The notes below the pieces were generated by a model. It was given only the letters and a program-made list of their open reading frames with translations. It did no database searches and was not told where the DNA came from. DNA of 41,080 nucleotides, taken from contig CALMTC010000016.1 of assembly GCA_937872535.1 (NCBI GenBank), positions 1-41,080 on the forward strand. The letters are read 5' to 3'. Every line of letters begins with the position of its first letter. The first letter of the stretch is position 1. The translations under genes and the position numbers were made by a program. Positions 1 through 8,373 of the stretch are shown here, piece by piece. The DNA is from an uncultured bacterium (lineage in GTDB: Bacteria; Patescibacteriota; Gracilibacteria; Absconditabacterales; Absconditicoccaceae).

Positions 1-242
1 CTTACCTCTTCATTATCTTATCCACTAAGTGTAAACTTTTCGCTGCAACAGCACATTGTTTCTTGTATTTTAAAGAATTTTGGGATGCTTCTGTTTATTC
101 TGCGTGGAAGATGAGTTGAAAATAATTATAATAGGTGAAATGAATGTTTGGAGTATCGTGGGAATCTGGTATATCCTTCGAGTGCCTCAGGATGACATCA
201 ATTTGTCAGAATTAAAATTTTTTTAATTAGTTGTAGAAAAAT
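1..242. other. Leading intergenic stretch, no gene seen
   Basis: I see no coding frame with a recognisable product, no tRNA fold and no clear terminator. A TATAAT-like box lies in the AT-rich run near position 130. A short TTCGAGTGCCTCAGGATGACA stretch near 178-198 looks like the dispersed repeats elsewhere in the window. The segment probably holds the promoter of the following tex gene, but I cannot place it. Confidence 0.4.
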
Positions 243-1331
243 ATGAACGAAAAATTGATAGGGCAGGTGATTAAAAAAACGGGGCTTTCGTCCAAGGTGG
301 TGGCGAGTATTATTGCGTTGTTGGATGAGGGGAATACGATTCCGTTTATTGCGAGATATCGTAAGGAGCTGACGGAGGGGGCGACTGATACGCAGCTTCG
401 TGATTTTGATGAGGTGTATTCGTATGCGAAGAATTTGGAGGAGCGTAGACAGGATATTCTTCGCTTGATTTCTGAGAAGGGAATGATGACTCCAGAGCTG
501 GAGAAAGAGATCTTGGCGTGTGAAACTTTGGCGAGATTGGAAGATCTGTATAGACCGTTTAAGGAAAAAAAGAATACAAAAGCGACGATTGCGATAGCGA
601 AGTGACTTCAGCCACTTGCTGATGTGCTGGCTTTGGCTCAGATGAACAAAGAGGATTTTTTGGCTGAGGCAGTGAAGTTTATTAATGATACTGGAGATGT
701 TAAGACCAGCGTGAAAACTGCTGAGGAAGCGATCCAGTGAGCTCAAGATATCGTGGCTGAAAAAGTCAGTGATCATCCAGAATTGCGTGCTTTTGTGAAG
801 AAAAATGAAGAAAAAAATGGTGTGATTATGACAAAACCTACAAAAACTTTTGAAGAAAACTGAGTATATAAAGTTTACAAAAATTATCAAAAACAAATCT
901 GACAGATACCAAGTTATGCATATTTGGCACTGTGCAGAGCTGAAAAAGAAAAGCAACTTTCACTAAATTTCTCTATGAACGAGCCAGCTATCGAACAGCA
1001 AGCTCAGAAAATTTTCGTGCCAACTGATGCGAAATCTAGCTCATCTTATCTGATAGAGGCGATCGCTGATGGGCTCAAAAGATTGCTCTATCCATCGCTT
1101 GAAAGAGAGATCAGATCTGTAAAAAAAGATGAAGCTGATCTGCAAGCTATCAAAGTTTTTGGTGACAATCTCCAACAGCTTTTGCTCGGCTCGCCAGTAA
1201 AATGAATGACAGTCTTGTGACTCGATCCTTGATATCGTACTGGTTGCAAGCTCGCAGTCGTCGATCCTAGTGGGAAATTTTTGGCTAATGATGTGATCTA
1301 TCCGACCTTGGAGAAGAACGGATTTGAGTAA
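243..1331 (+). CDS. tex: Tex protein, N-terminal half (split gene)
   Basis: This is the N-terminal part of Tex, a cytoplasmic RNA-binding S1 protein linked to transcription and RNA metabolism. The start MNEKLIGQVIKKTG and the stretch TIPFIARYRKELTEG are typical of the Tex N-terminal helical domain. The frame crosses several TGA codons read as Gly, the first at 603-605 in AK-G-LQPLA. The protein (362 aa) enters the YqgF/RNase H-like domain (LGLDPGYRTG, AVVDPSGKFLANDVIYP) and then ends at TAA 1329. Normal Tex proteins are about 700-780 aa in one chain. The rest follows in the same frame from 1419. Several in-frame stops lie between (TAA 1329, TAG 1368, TAA 1392), so this is neither a single sequencing error nor a UGA effect. 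Family is certain; whether the half works together with its partner is inference. Confidence 0.9.
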
Positions 1332-1418
1332 GAATTAAAACAAACATTGCTTCGCCTTCGAGTCGGTTAGTGCCGATGAAAAAATCAGAGTAAAAATTTT
1401 ATACTATTAGAAAAAATA

Positions 1419-2933
1419 ATGGTTTCATCAGATGCGTTGGATTTGCTTTTTGGAGGCTCTTCGACAAGCTCAGGGTCCAGTAAGGTAGCGAAGGCTAAGA
1501 AAGAGCCGAAAGAAAAGGTAGTGAAAGCGCCGAGAGAGAAAAATCCCGTAGCAAGTACGGGAGAAAAAAAAGTTTCTAGTACGAAAAAGACTACTAAGAA
1601 AGCTTCGACGAAAGAAGATAGTTTTGATGATTTGGTAAAAAAAATGCCAACGGAGACTTTTCCTAAAAAATCTATGGATTCTGCTTTTGTGTGAGGATCT
1701 GCGAGATTGGAGCAGGCAGAGAAAAAAATTGTTGAGATGATTCAAAAATATGGAGTGAAGCTGATAGCGATAGGAAATGGGACTGCGAGCCGTGAATCGG
1801 AGCAGTTTGTGGCGAAAGTGATTGCGAAACATAAACTGGATTGTGCGTTTTTGGTGGTATCGGAAGCTGGAGCGTCTGTTTATTCAGCTTCTGCACTGGC
1901 AAATAAAGAATATCCAGATCTTGATGTGACTGTCAGAGGTGCGATTTCGATAGCTCATCGTATTCAAGATCCGCTTGCTGAGCTGATAAAGATTGATCCG
2001 AAGTCGATTTGAGTAGGACAGTATCAGCACGATGTCGATCAAAAAATGCTCAAGGAGATGCTTGAGAAAAAAATCGAAGATACTGTGAATCGTGTTTGAG
2101 TCGATGTAAATACTGCTTCTGTACCGCTTTTGACTTATATTTCAGGTCTCAATGCAAAAGCTGCTCAGGCTATTGTCGATTGGCGTGATGAACACTGACC
2201 GTTTGCAGATCGTAAGGCTATCAAAAAAGTGAAATGAGTGGGACCAAAAGCATATGAGCAGGCTATTGGATTTTTGAGAGTGAAAAATAGTAAAGAACCT
2301 CTAGATGCTACTGGAATTCATCCAGAAAGCTATGAAATAATTTACTCGATTCTGGAAAAAGAATTTCAAATCTGAAAGAAAAATCTCGTTCTGCCTTATG
2401 ATCTTGGCTTGGATAGTCGTAAAATAGCTGAATTGGCGTGAAAGTATGGTATCTGAGAAGACACTTTGACTGACAGTATAAACGAACTTGCTCGTCCTGG
2501 TCTTGATCCGAGAAAGGAGTTTGATACTCAGCTTTTCCGCAATGATGTGCTCGATATCAAAGATCTTCAAGTCGGAATGAAACTGACTGGAGTTGTGAGA
2601 AATATTACAGACTTCTGAGCTTTTGTCGATATTTGACTTCACAATGATGGACTGGTTCACAAATCTCAAATGGCTAACTATTATGTCGAAAATCCTATGG
2701 ATGTGGTAGCAGTCTGAAAAACTGTAGAAGTGATAGTCTTGTCTGTCGATTATGATAAAGAAAAAGTAAGTCTGACGATGAGAACTGATTCAGAGAATAA
2801 CCAAAAATCTCCAGCTCCTCAAAGATCTCAGGAAAAATTTCAAGTTTCTCGTTCTGAATCTACTCAAAAAACTCAATCGTCTGATGAAAAACTTGGGGAT
2901 AGTGGAATGCGTGGAAATATTGTGTTTAGGTAG
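1419..2933 (+). CDS. tex: Tex protein, C-terminal half with Lys/Ser-rich leader
   Basis: This 504-residue ORF carries the rest of Tex. It resumes the YqgF domain (KYGVKLIAIGNGTASRES at about residues 110-127), then helix-hairpin-helix segments (YISGLNAKAAQAIVDWR, KVKGVGPKAYEQAIGFLR), and ends with an S1 RNA-binding domain (GVVRNITDFGAFVDIG, DGLVHKSQM) plus a polar tail. About the first 95 residues match nothing in Tex. They are a low-complexity Lys/Ser/Thr leader, and part of it (1457-1484) is a copy of the dispersed TTCGACAAGCTCAGGG repeat translated as GSSTSSGSS. The frame is the same as the upstream half and the gap is 87 nt. The ATG is preceded by TATACTATTAGAAAAAATA, a possible promoter and weak ribosome site. 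It may form a two-chain Tex. Confidence 0.88.
1457..1484. repeat. Dispersed TTCGACAAGCTCAGGG repeat inside tex
   Basis: CTCTTCGACAAGCTCAGGGTCC matches, with a few changes, the intergenic copies at 8206, 9922, 10362 and 20614. Here it is translated in frame within the leader of the second Tex ORF. A 6-bp perfect inverted repeat (CCCGTA..TACGGG) at about 1545-1561 lies in the same insert. Confidence 0.7.
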
Positions 2934-2976
2934 GATTTATTTTCAGTAATCAGAATTAAAAATTTTAGATTTCAAT

Positions 2977-3016
2977 AATGGATTGTCGCCCCGCAGTACT
3001 GCGGGGCAATGACGAT
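2977..3016. repeat. Dispersed GGATTG..CAATGACGA palindromic repeat
   Basis: GGATTGTCGCCCCGCAG followed by TACTGCGGGGCAATGACGA forms a strong GC-rich hairpin (CCCCGCAG with CTGCGGGG) between tex and the prenyltransferase gene. The outer parts recur at 9959-9988 and 11366-11405, and as a remnant at about 12690-12707. It could also stop transcription, but there is no T-tract directly after the stem. Confidence 0.75.
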
Positions 3017-3042
3017 AAAAAAATTTATTTTCTGCTGAATGT

Positions 3043-3879
3043 ATGAAAAAAATACAAAGACTTTTTTCACTTTCTAGACCTAGATTTTGGCTATATGAGC
3101 TGGGGCCGTATGCTATTGGAGTGCTGGCTGGGGCTTTGCAAGTGGCTGATTTACAGGACTGGAGAATTTTTGTCTTTGCAGTTTTTTTTCTGTTTCCAGC
3201 AAATTTATATATCTATGGAATCAACGATATTTTTGACTATGAGACTGATAAACTCAATCCTAAAAAACAAGGATATGAGGATTTGCTCGAACCAAAGCTT
3301 CATGCTTTTGTCTGGAAAGCAATAGGGCTTATGACACTTCCATTTTTATTTTTTCTGGATTGGTCAAACGGTTCACAAATTTTTTGGTTTTTACTGTTTT
3401 TATTTTTCGCATGATTTTATTCTGCTGAGCCAATAAGAGCTAAAACTAAGTCTTTTTTGGACTGATTTTTTAGTGCTGGTCACTATGTGGCGACGGCAGT
3501 GTTTGGCTATGTGCTCGTGAGCGGAGGTGATATTGCTTGGCAGTATGTGATCGCTGGGGTGCTGCGAGCTATGGCTATGCACGCTTATTCTGCGATACCT
3601 GATATCCAGGCTGATCGTGAGGCTCATATGAATACGGTCGCTACGGTGCTTGAAAAAAACTGGACGCTGGTTTATTGTCTGATTCTCTATGGGCTAGCAG
3701 CTATCTTGGTGTTTACCTTTTTGGGGTGGGTAAGCTTGGTGTTAGGTGCTGTCTATGCTGCTATGATGATAGCTAGTTTTTTTACTGACGATCTGATGAA
3801 ACTCTATCGCTATTTTCCATGGCTCAATTCTCTTGTTGGTATGATACTTTTTTTTGTGGTGGCGTTGGTTCATTTATAA
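3043..3879 (+). CDS. UbiA-family prenyltransferase, lycopene elongase-like
   Basis: This is an integral membrane prenyltransferase of the UbiA superfamily (278 aa). The opening LSRPRFWLYELGP and the first Asp-rich motif in PANLYIYGINDIFDYETD, followed by LNPKKQG, closely resemble archaeal and actinobacterial lycopene elongases (LyeJ/CrtEb). Those enzymes add C5 units to lycopene on the way to C50 carotenoids. The second Asp-rich motif is PDIQADREAHMNT. About seven to eight hydrophobic segments follow one another. TGA is read as Gly at 3412 (FFAG-FYSAEP) and again in FLDG-FFSAG. The start fits the TTTATTTTCTG box at 3024-3034. The phytoene desaturase at 6682 supports a carotenoid role, though the two are not adjacent. 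Alternative: another UbiA prenyltransferase, for example quinone or lipid related. Confidence 0.85.
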
Positions 3880-3914
3880 AAGTAAGATTTTCTGCTGTTT
3901 TGAAAATAATTTTA

Positions 3915-3944
3915 TTGACTTTACTCTTAATTTTTGTATATATT
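3915..3944 (+). promoter_or_regulatory. Sigma-70-like promoter
   Basis: TTGACT (3915-3920), an 18-nt spacer and TATATT (3939-3944); TATATA at 3937 gives a 16-nt spacer. It points at a short segment that ends in a strong terminator (3993-4022). Confidence 0.6.
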
Positions 3945-3950
3945 GTGTAG

Positions 3951-4022
3951 CGTAGCGTTATTGAGTTCTTGATTCTGTTAACTTCCAAAGTTCCAGCTAG
4001 TTTTTACTAGCTGGTTTTTTTC
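3951..4022 (+). ncRNA. Candidate small RNA or attenuated leader
   Basis: The segment lies between a good promoter (3915-3944) and an intrinsic terminator (3993-4022). The predicted transcript is about 70 nt with no ORF of note. It sits in the gap between the prenyltransferase and lipoprotein genes. It could be a free-standing small RNA, or a leader that attenuates the lipoprotein gene at 4085. I do not recognise a known RNA family. The call rests on promoter plus terminator only. Confidence 0.4.
3993..4022 (+). terminator. Intrinsic terminator
   Basis: A perfect 8-bp stem, CCAGCTAG (3993-4000) with CTAGCTGG (4007-4014), has a 6-nt loop and a T-tract from 4015. Confidence 0.85.
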
Positions 4023-4084
4023 ATGTTGTTTTTTTTGTCTGGAAAAGTAGAAATTCCTTGTATTTATTTTTATGTTTAAACCAG

Positions 4085-4474
4085 ATGAAAAAATTTTTGT
4101 GATTGTCGTTATTTTTAGTTTTTGGTGTATTGGCTGGTTGTCAAAAAACTGAAGTGGCTATGCACGATAATTTTGCTCAGTGTTTGACTGATAAAAATGT
4201 GAAAATGTATGGGACGGAGCGATGTCCACACTGTAAAGAACAGAAAAAACTTTTTGGAGCTAGTTTCAAAAGAGTTACCTATATTGATTGTGATAAGGAT
4301 TCTATGAAATGTAATTTGGCTGGAGTTGAATGATTCCCTACGCGAATTGGGTTGGATGGTGTAAAACGCGCTGGTACACAACCTCTTGAAGATTTGGCGA
4401 AAAACTATGGTTGTTCACTTGATGAGGCAAGTTATGCAAGTGGGGCTAGTGTTTCTTGATCTACGCAAAATTAA
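4085..4474 (+). CDS. Thioredoxin-like lipoprotein
   Basis: This small secreted lipoprotein (129 aa) has a Lys-containing hydrophobic signal and a lipobox VLAGC (Cys at about residue 19). It is followed by a thioredoxin/glutaredoxin-like fold with the active site YGTERCPHCKEQKKLF and a strand VTYIDCDKD. The CPHC motif and spacing resemble the thioredoxin-like domain fused to VKOR in other bacteria. It is therefore likely a membrane-anchored thiol oxidoreductase acting outside the cytoplasmic membrane. TGA codes for Gly in the signal (KKFLG), at VEG-FPT before the expected cis-Pro loop, and near the C-terminus. A terminator follows at 4503-4529. The cysteine-rich prepilin at 25925 is a possible client, by inference only. 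Confidence 0.8.
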
Positions 4475-4502
4475 ATTTCTCTGAAAAACTTTTTTTGAAA
4501 AA

Positions 4503-4529
4503 CCACCCCTTGATGGGTGGCTTTTTTTT
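4503..4529 (+). terminator. Intrinsic terminator of the lipoprotein gene
   Basis: CCACCC (4503-4508) pairs with GGGTGG (4515-4520), followed by a run of eight T from 4522. Confidence 0.85.
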
Positions 4530-4647
4530 GCAGAAAATAATTTTTATAGGATTGATTGGTGGGCCAGTTTATACTAGTTTTCTAGAATTTTTTTTAAAAC
4601 TCAAGTTTATTAGATGCATTAATTCTCTCATGGATTCAAATTTTTTG

Positions 4648-4669
4648 ATTTTCATGGTGATCGAATTTA
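4648..4669. repeat. TTTCATGGTGATYGAATTT dispersed element, copy 1
   Basis: TTTCATGGTGATCGAATTT overlaps the stop codon of trhO. Near-identical copies occur at about 28838 and 38514, each differing from this one by one or two bases. Confidence 0.55.
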
Positions 4670-5761
4670 GAAAGAACAGCTGTCTATAAGTTCTTCTTTT
4701 TGTGATGTCTGATGAGGGAATGTAATATTTTCTAGTTTTTTATCCAAGTTTTGAGCTATTTCAGCTAGAAACTTTTCTTTGAGTGCTGGGTTATTTTTTA
4801 TCTGAGAACGGATCGTTTTGTAGTCTGTCTCGTCTCGATCGACATTTTTTATCAGTAAAGAACTTTTGGCATTTTTGAAACATTCTTCAGAACAAAAACC
4901 TCAGTGTCTTTTGTATTGTTTTTTACGGCAGATAATGCGGGCATTACATTCTGTGTATCTACAATTTTCACAATTATCGGTTAGTAAATTACTATAAATA
5001 CAGTGTGCTATTTTTTGATGAGTTTCTGAATCTCCGACTGGAGTGCTTACTCTACCATCAAAGGTATAGAGGTTTCCAAGCCACATTCAATCATTGAATG
5101 AGTTTACATATTTGACTACTCAACCATCGAGAGAGTAAAAATTATCGACTCACTCTTCTTTGAGTAAAACAGCAAGTTTTTCACATCTGATTCAACCAGT
5201 ACAGTACATTATTACTTTTTTTCCATCAAGTTTTTCTTTGTAGTTTTTTAATAGTTCTTGAACTTCACGAAAATTATTTGTACCAGCAGGAATTGCTCCT
5301 TTGAAGTGGCCAAGTTTATACTCATAGGTATTTCTCATATCGAGAATTGCATAGTTTTCATCTCCGGTTTCGAGAACTTTTTTGAATTCTTCGATGCCAA
5401 TTTCTTGTCTCGATCTTTCTACTTGAGCTTGGTTTACTTTTTTTCAGAGAGCTACGATTTCTGGGCGATATTTTACTATCATACGATCGAAACAGTGTCC
5501 ATCGACTTTGGTGGCTTTGGTATCTAGATCAACTGGATTTGAAAAAAGTGAATGCTGAGCGAGATAGAGTTTGTAAGCTTCGATCTGACCTATATTTCAA
5601 GTCATGGTCGCGCTGATTCACTCTTCACCGATATAAACTCTTCCTTTCATTCAGATATCATTGCAAAACTGAAAATGCTCAGCTACTTCTTGTTCAGGAT
5701 TCGTCACATCTACAAATTTATAGAATGTTAAAAGGCTAAAAGAAGTTGTTATTTGGGTCAT
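4667..5761 (-). CDS. trhO: tRNA uridine(34) hydroxylase TrhO (rhodanese-like)
   Basis: TrhO (formerly YceA, UPF0176) makes 5-hydroxyuridine at the wobble position of tRNA. The product (364 aa) has the N-terminal acylphosphatase-like part (FYKFVDVTNPEQ, GRVYIGEEGISATMTG), then a rhodanese domain. The rhodanese domain carries YAILDMRNTYEYKLGHFKGA and the catalytic loop MYCTGGIRCEKLA, whose first Cys is the expected active residue. A Cys-rich C-terminal region follows (about six Cys, NCENCRYTECNARIIC and CSEEC). Length and order agree with the family. Several glycines are TGA, including 4901-4903. The stop is TAA at 4667-4669. The start at 5761 is the first ATG matching the family N-terminus. 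It faces away from the unknown gene at 5937. Confidence 0.9.
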
Positions 5762-5878
5762 ATTTTCTGAAACTGTATTTAATATAAAAAAATATTCTGC
5801 TTTATTTCCTTTTACTATAGCCAAAAATGCAGATTTTTCAAGCTTTCTTTGAAATGAATTTATAAGAATGATTTTCTC

Positions 5879-5906
5879 TTGACCTTAGGTTTAAAATATT
5901 TATAAG
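5879..5906 (+). promoter_or_regulatory. Sigma-70-like promoter
   Basis: TTGACC (5879-5884), a 16-nt spacer and TATAAG (5901-5906), 30 nt upstream of the ATG at 5937. The following bases TGTG resemble those after the promoter at 6563-6590. Confidence 0.65.
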
Positions 5907-5936
5907 TGTGGTGCATAAACGCAAAAAAAAAATTAA

Positions 5937-6470
5937 ATGAACAGCAATGGAAATTTTCTTCCTCTGACGGTAGAAGTAGATCGTGATTATTTACAATCTT
6001 TGACCTTAATTGAACTGAAAGAGTGGATGGAAGAAATTGGATCTTTGGGAATATCTTTATCTTCCCAGGATATTGACTTTTTTGAAACTCTTTTGTTGAA
6101 AAAAAAGATTGCAAAGATGAAAAATCTTTGGGCGAAAAAGGAAGAAGACCCTGAACTAATTCTTGCTAATCTGTTGTCAGATTGGGAAAAATGTCATTGT
6201 CCTCAGTTAGGGAGAGTGACCTGGGATAAAAAATTTAATGGTACTCATATCATTATTTTACTTAATCCACAGCAAGGGGGGAATCGAGATCTAAAGGAAA
6301 GGGGGATTGATATTAAGATCTATAATGGAGAACAATATTTCCCTCAATTGTCTCGTATCTTCTCATTTAGGAAGAGCTTGTCTGATAAGAGTTTTCTCCA
6401 GAGAAAAAAAACTTTTCCACATGCTATCAAGAAAATTAATGAACTTTTACCTATTTTACTATGCCATTAA
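5937..6470 (+). CDS. Hypothetical protein, 177 aa
   Basis: I do not recognise this protein. It is soluble in appearance. The N-terminal half is helical and charged (SLTLIELKEWMEEIG, ETLLLKKKIAKMKNLWAKKEED). A Cys-containing segment follows (DWEKCHCPQLGRVTWDKK), then a strand-rich part (GTHIIILLNPQQGG). It has its own promoter (5879-5906) and terminator (6532-6561), so it is a single-gene unit. All nine of its Gly codons are GGN and none is TGA, unlike most neighbours. That could mean recent transfer or chance. Confidence 0.65.
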   Translation: MNSNGNFLPLTVEVDRDYLQSLTLIELKEWMEEIGSLGISLSSQDIDFFETLLLKKKIAKMKNLWAKKEEDPELILANLLSDWEKCHCPQLGRVTWDKKFNGTHIIILLNPQQGGNRDLKERGIDIKIYNGEQYFPQLSRIFSFRKSLSDKSFLQRKKTFPHAIKKINELLPILLCH

Positions 6471-6531
6471 TTTTATTTAATTATTTAGTGCCATTTATTT
6501 AATGTGTTAAATTTATTTTAGCTTCTGTTTA

Positions 6532-6561
6532 CAGCTTCCTGTTTTAGGAAGCTGTTTTTTT
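6532..6561 (+). terminator. Intrinsic terminator
   Basis: CAGCTTCC (6532-6539) pairs perfectly with GGAAGCTG (6547-6554), followed by a T-tract at 6555-6561. Confidence 0.9.
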
Positions 6562-6562
6562 A

Positions 6563-6590
6563 TTGTGAAATAAATCTTTTTTAGTATAAA
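6563..6590 (+). promoter_or_regulatory. Sigma-70-like promoter of crtI
   Basis: TTGTGA (6563-6568), a 16-nt spacer and TATAAA (6585-6590), directly after the preceding terminator. The 5' untranslated region to the ATG at 6682 would be about 85 nt. Confidence 0.55.
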
Positions 6591-6681
6591 TAAGTGTGAA
6601 GAAAGTAGCTTTTATGAAACTTTATGATAAGTTTTTTTTGTGGTTATCAGTATAGAAATTTTTTATTATTTGCATGGGAAG

Positions 6682-8163
6682 ATGAAAAAAATAGGTGTCA
6701 TTGGAGCGGGGTTTGGTGGATTGGCTGCTGCGATAGTCTTGGCTCAAAAAGGTTATCAGGTTACTATTTTGGAGAAAAATAATAGATGTGGTGGTAGAGC
6801 AAATTTACTGGAACACGGTGGTTATAGATTTGATATGGGCCCAAGTTGGTATTTGATGCCAGATGTTTTTGAGCAATTTTTTAAGGATATTGGTGAAAAT
6901 ATTCACGATCATCTTGATCTCAAAAAACTTGATCCTAATTATACTATTTTTTTTAAGGATTTAGATAAAAAAATATCTGTTTCGACTGATGAGAAAAAAA
7001 ATGTTCAAGAATTTGAAAAACTAGAGCCTGGAGTTACTGAGAATTTCAAGCAGTATTTGGAACTTTCTAAGCTGCAATATGAGATTGCTATGGAGTTTGT
7101 TCGTAAGAATTACGATTCGTGGCTTGATTTTTTTTCTCGAAAACTTTTTCTTAAATCTCTGAAGCTGAGAATTTTTACAACGATGTCTACTTATGTCAAA
7201 AAATTTTTCAAATCTGATGAGATGCAAAAAGTAATCCAATATCCTCTTCTTTTTCTTTGAACTTCACCATATGATGCTCCAGCTGTATATAATATCATGT
7301 CTCATGTCGATTTTAACATGGGAGTTTTTTATCCGATGGGGTGAATTCATCAGATTGTTTTAGCTCTGATTCGTATTGCTGAAAAGCATGGTGTGGAAAT
7401 TATTACTGATGCTGAAGTAGAAAAAATCCTTGTGAAAGACTGAAAATCTTATGGAGTTAAATTGATTGATGGAAATCATTTTCACTTTGATGCTGTGGTG
7501 TCAAATGCTGATCTGGTTTACAGTGAAACTCATCTTTTGAAGGACTATCCAGAGTTACAAACTTATCCACAAAAATACTGGGAGGATAAAAAAATTGCAC
7601 CTTCTGCTTTTATTGTCTATCTGGGTGTCGATGGCAAGACTCCTGAAATGTCTCATCATAATTTAATTTTCTGCAAAGATCGAAAAGAAAACTTTGATGC
7701 TATTTTTGGAGAGAAAAAAGTTCCCTCTGACCCGTCGATGTATATCTGTGTTCCTTCTCGTACGGATTCTTCGGTCGCTCCTGAAGGTAAAGAAAACTGG
7801 TTTATCTTGGTGCCGATAGCTCCAGGGCTGGAGTTGGATGAAAATTCTACTGAACTTTATTATGAACAAATTATAAAAACTATTTCAAAAATTTGTAATC
7901 TGCCAGAGCTTTTGACCAGAGTGGAATTTAGACAGATTTTTCAGGTGAAAGACTTTCAGAGAATGTACAATGCTTATCAAGGGACGGCACTTTGATTGGC
8001 TCATACTTTTTTTCAGTCTGTTATTTTTAGGCCAGATAATGTTTCTAAAAAAATTCCGAACTTATTTTTTACTGGAGCTTACAATAATCCTGGAATAGGA
8101 ATGCCTATGTGTTTGCTAAGTGGACAGCTGGTGGCTCAGAGAGTAGAGAAGTTTTTGCAGTAA
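6682..8163 (+). CDS. crtI: Phytoene desaturase family protein (CrtI-type)
   Basis: This is an FAD-dependent carotenoid desaturase (493 aa, normal CrtI length) that introduces double bases pairs of desaturation into phytoene-like substrates at the membrane. The N-terminus is the dinucleotide-binding fold MKKIGVIGAGFGGLAAAIVLAQ, followed by ILEKNNRCGGRA and the CrtI-typical GYRFDMGPSWYLMP. The C-terminus has the FAD-contact motif FFTGAYNNPGIGMPMCLLSGQ. TGA = Gly at 7258, 7342, 7441 and 7993 joins the segments into one chain. I chose ATG 6682 over the in-frame codon at 6640 because the Rossmann strand starts there and GGGAAG precedes it. Together with the prenyltransferase at 3043 it suggests carotenoid synthesis. 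No phytoene synthase is in the window. A related amine oxidase or retinol saturase-like role cannot be excluded. Confidence 0.87.
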
Positions 8164-8205
8164 ATAAATTTTAAAAAAGTTTTTAATTCCCTTTGATCTC
8201 CCTTT

Positions 8206-8270
8206 CCCTTAGACAAGCTCAGGGACTGGGAGGCAGGTAACCAACCACGGTTGGTAAACTCAGGAAATTG
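8206..8270. repeat. Long copy of the CCCTTCGACAGGCTCAGGG repeat
   Basis: CCCTTAGACAAGCTCAGGGA begins a copy that extends through GGGAGGCAGGTAAC and TTGGTAAACTCAGG. It aligns over its whole length with the copy at 20614-20676. The 210-nt gap between crtI and comM (8164-8373) otherwise shows nothing but AT-rich sequence. Confidence 0.75.
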
Positions 8271-8373
8271 AAGTATATGATTTTTGCAGAAAATTATTTT
8301 TTCTTTTTTTTGTCCATAGTTTTCTTTTTTTTGATGAGTAGAGTGGCGAAGTTTATTTCGTCTGAGGAAGAAA

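Noticed and set aside
198-956. Long minus-strand frame opposite tex
   Set aside because: It is an antisense shadow of tex, with composition typical of reverse-complemented coding DNA.
243-2933. Numerous TGA-interrupted frames suggesting widespread pseudogenes
   Set aside because: Interruptions are almost all TGA and fall on conserved glycines; the proteins are full length in table 25. Only the tex split involves TAA and TAG.
4456-4689. Plus-strand frame after the lipoprotein
   Set aside because: It lies over the lipoprotein terminator and the end of trhO on the other strand.
6640-6681. Earlier start for crtI
   Set aside because: It adds 14 residues before the Rossmann strand that the family lacks; ATG 6682 has a purine-rich site just upstream.
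8278-8373. ATG at 8278 as start of a gene before comM
   Set aside because: The frame meets a TAG or is unrelated to ComM; ATG 8374 has the ribosome site and the family N-terminus.
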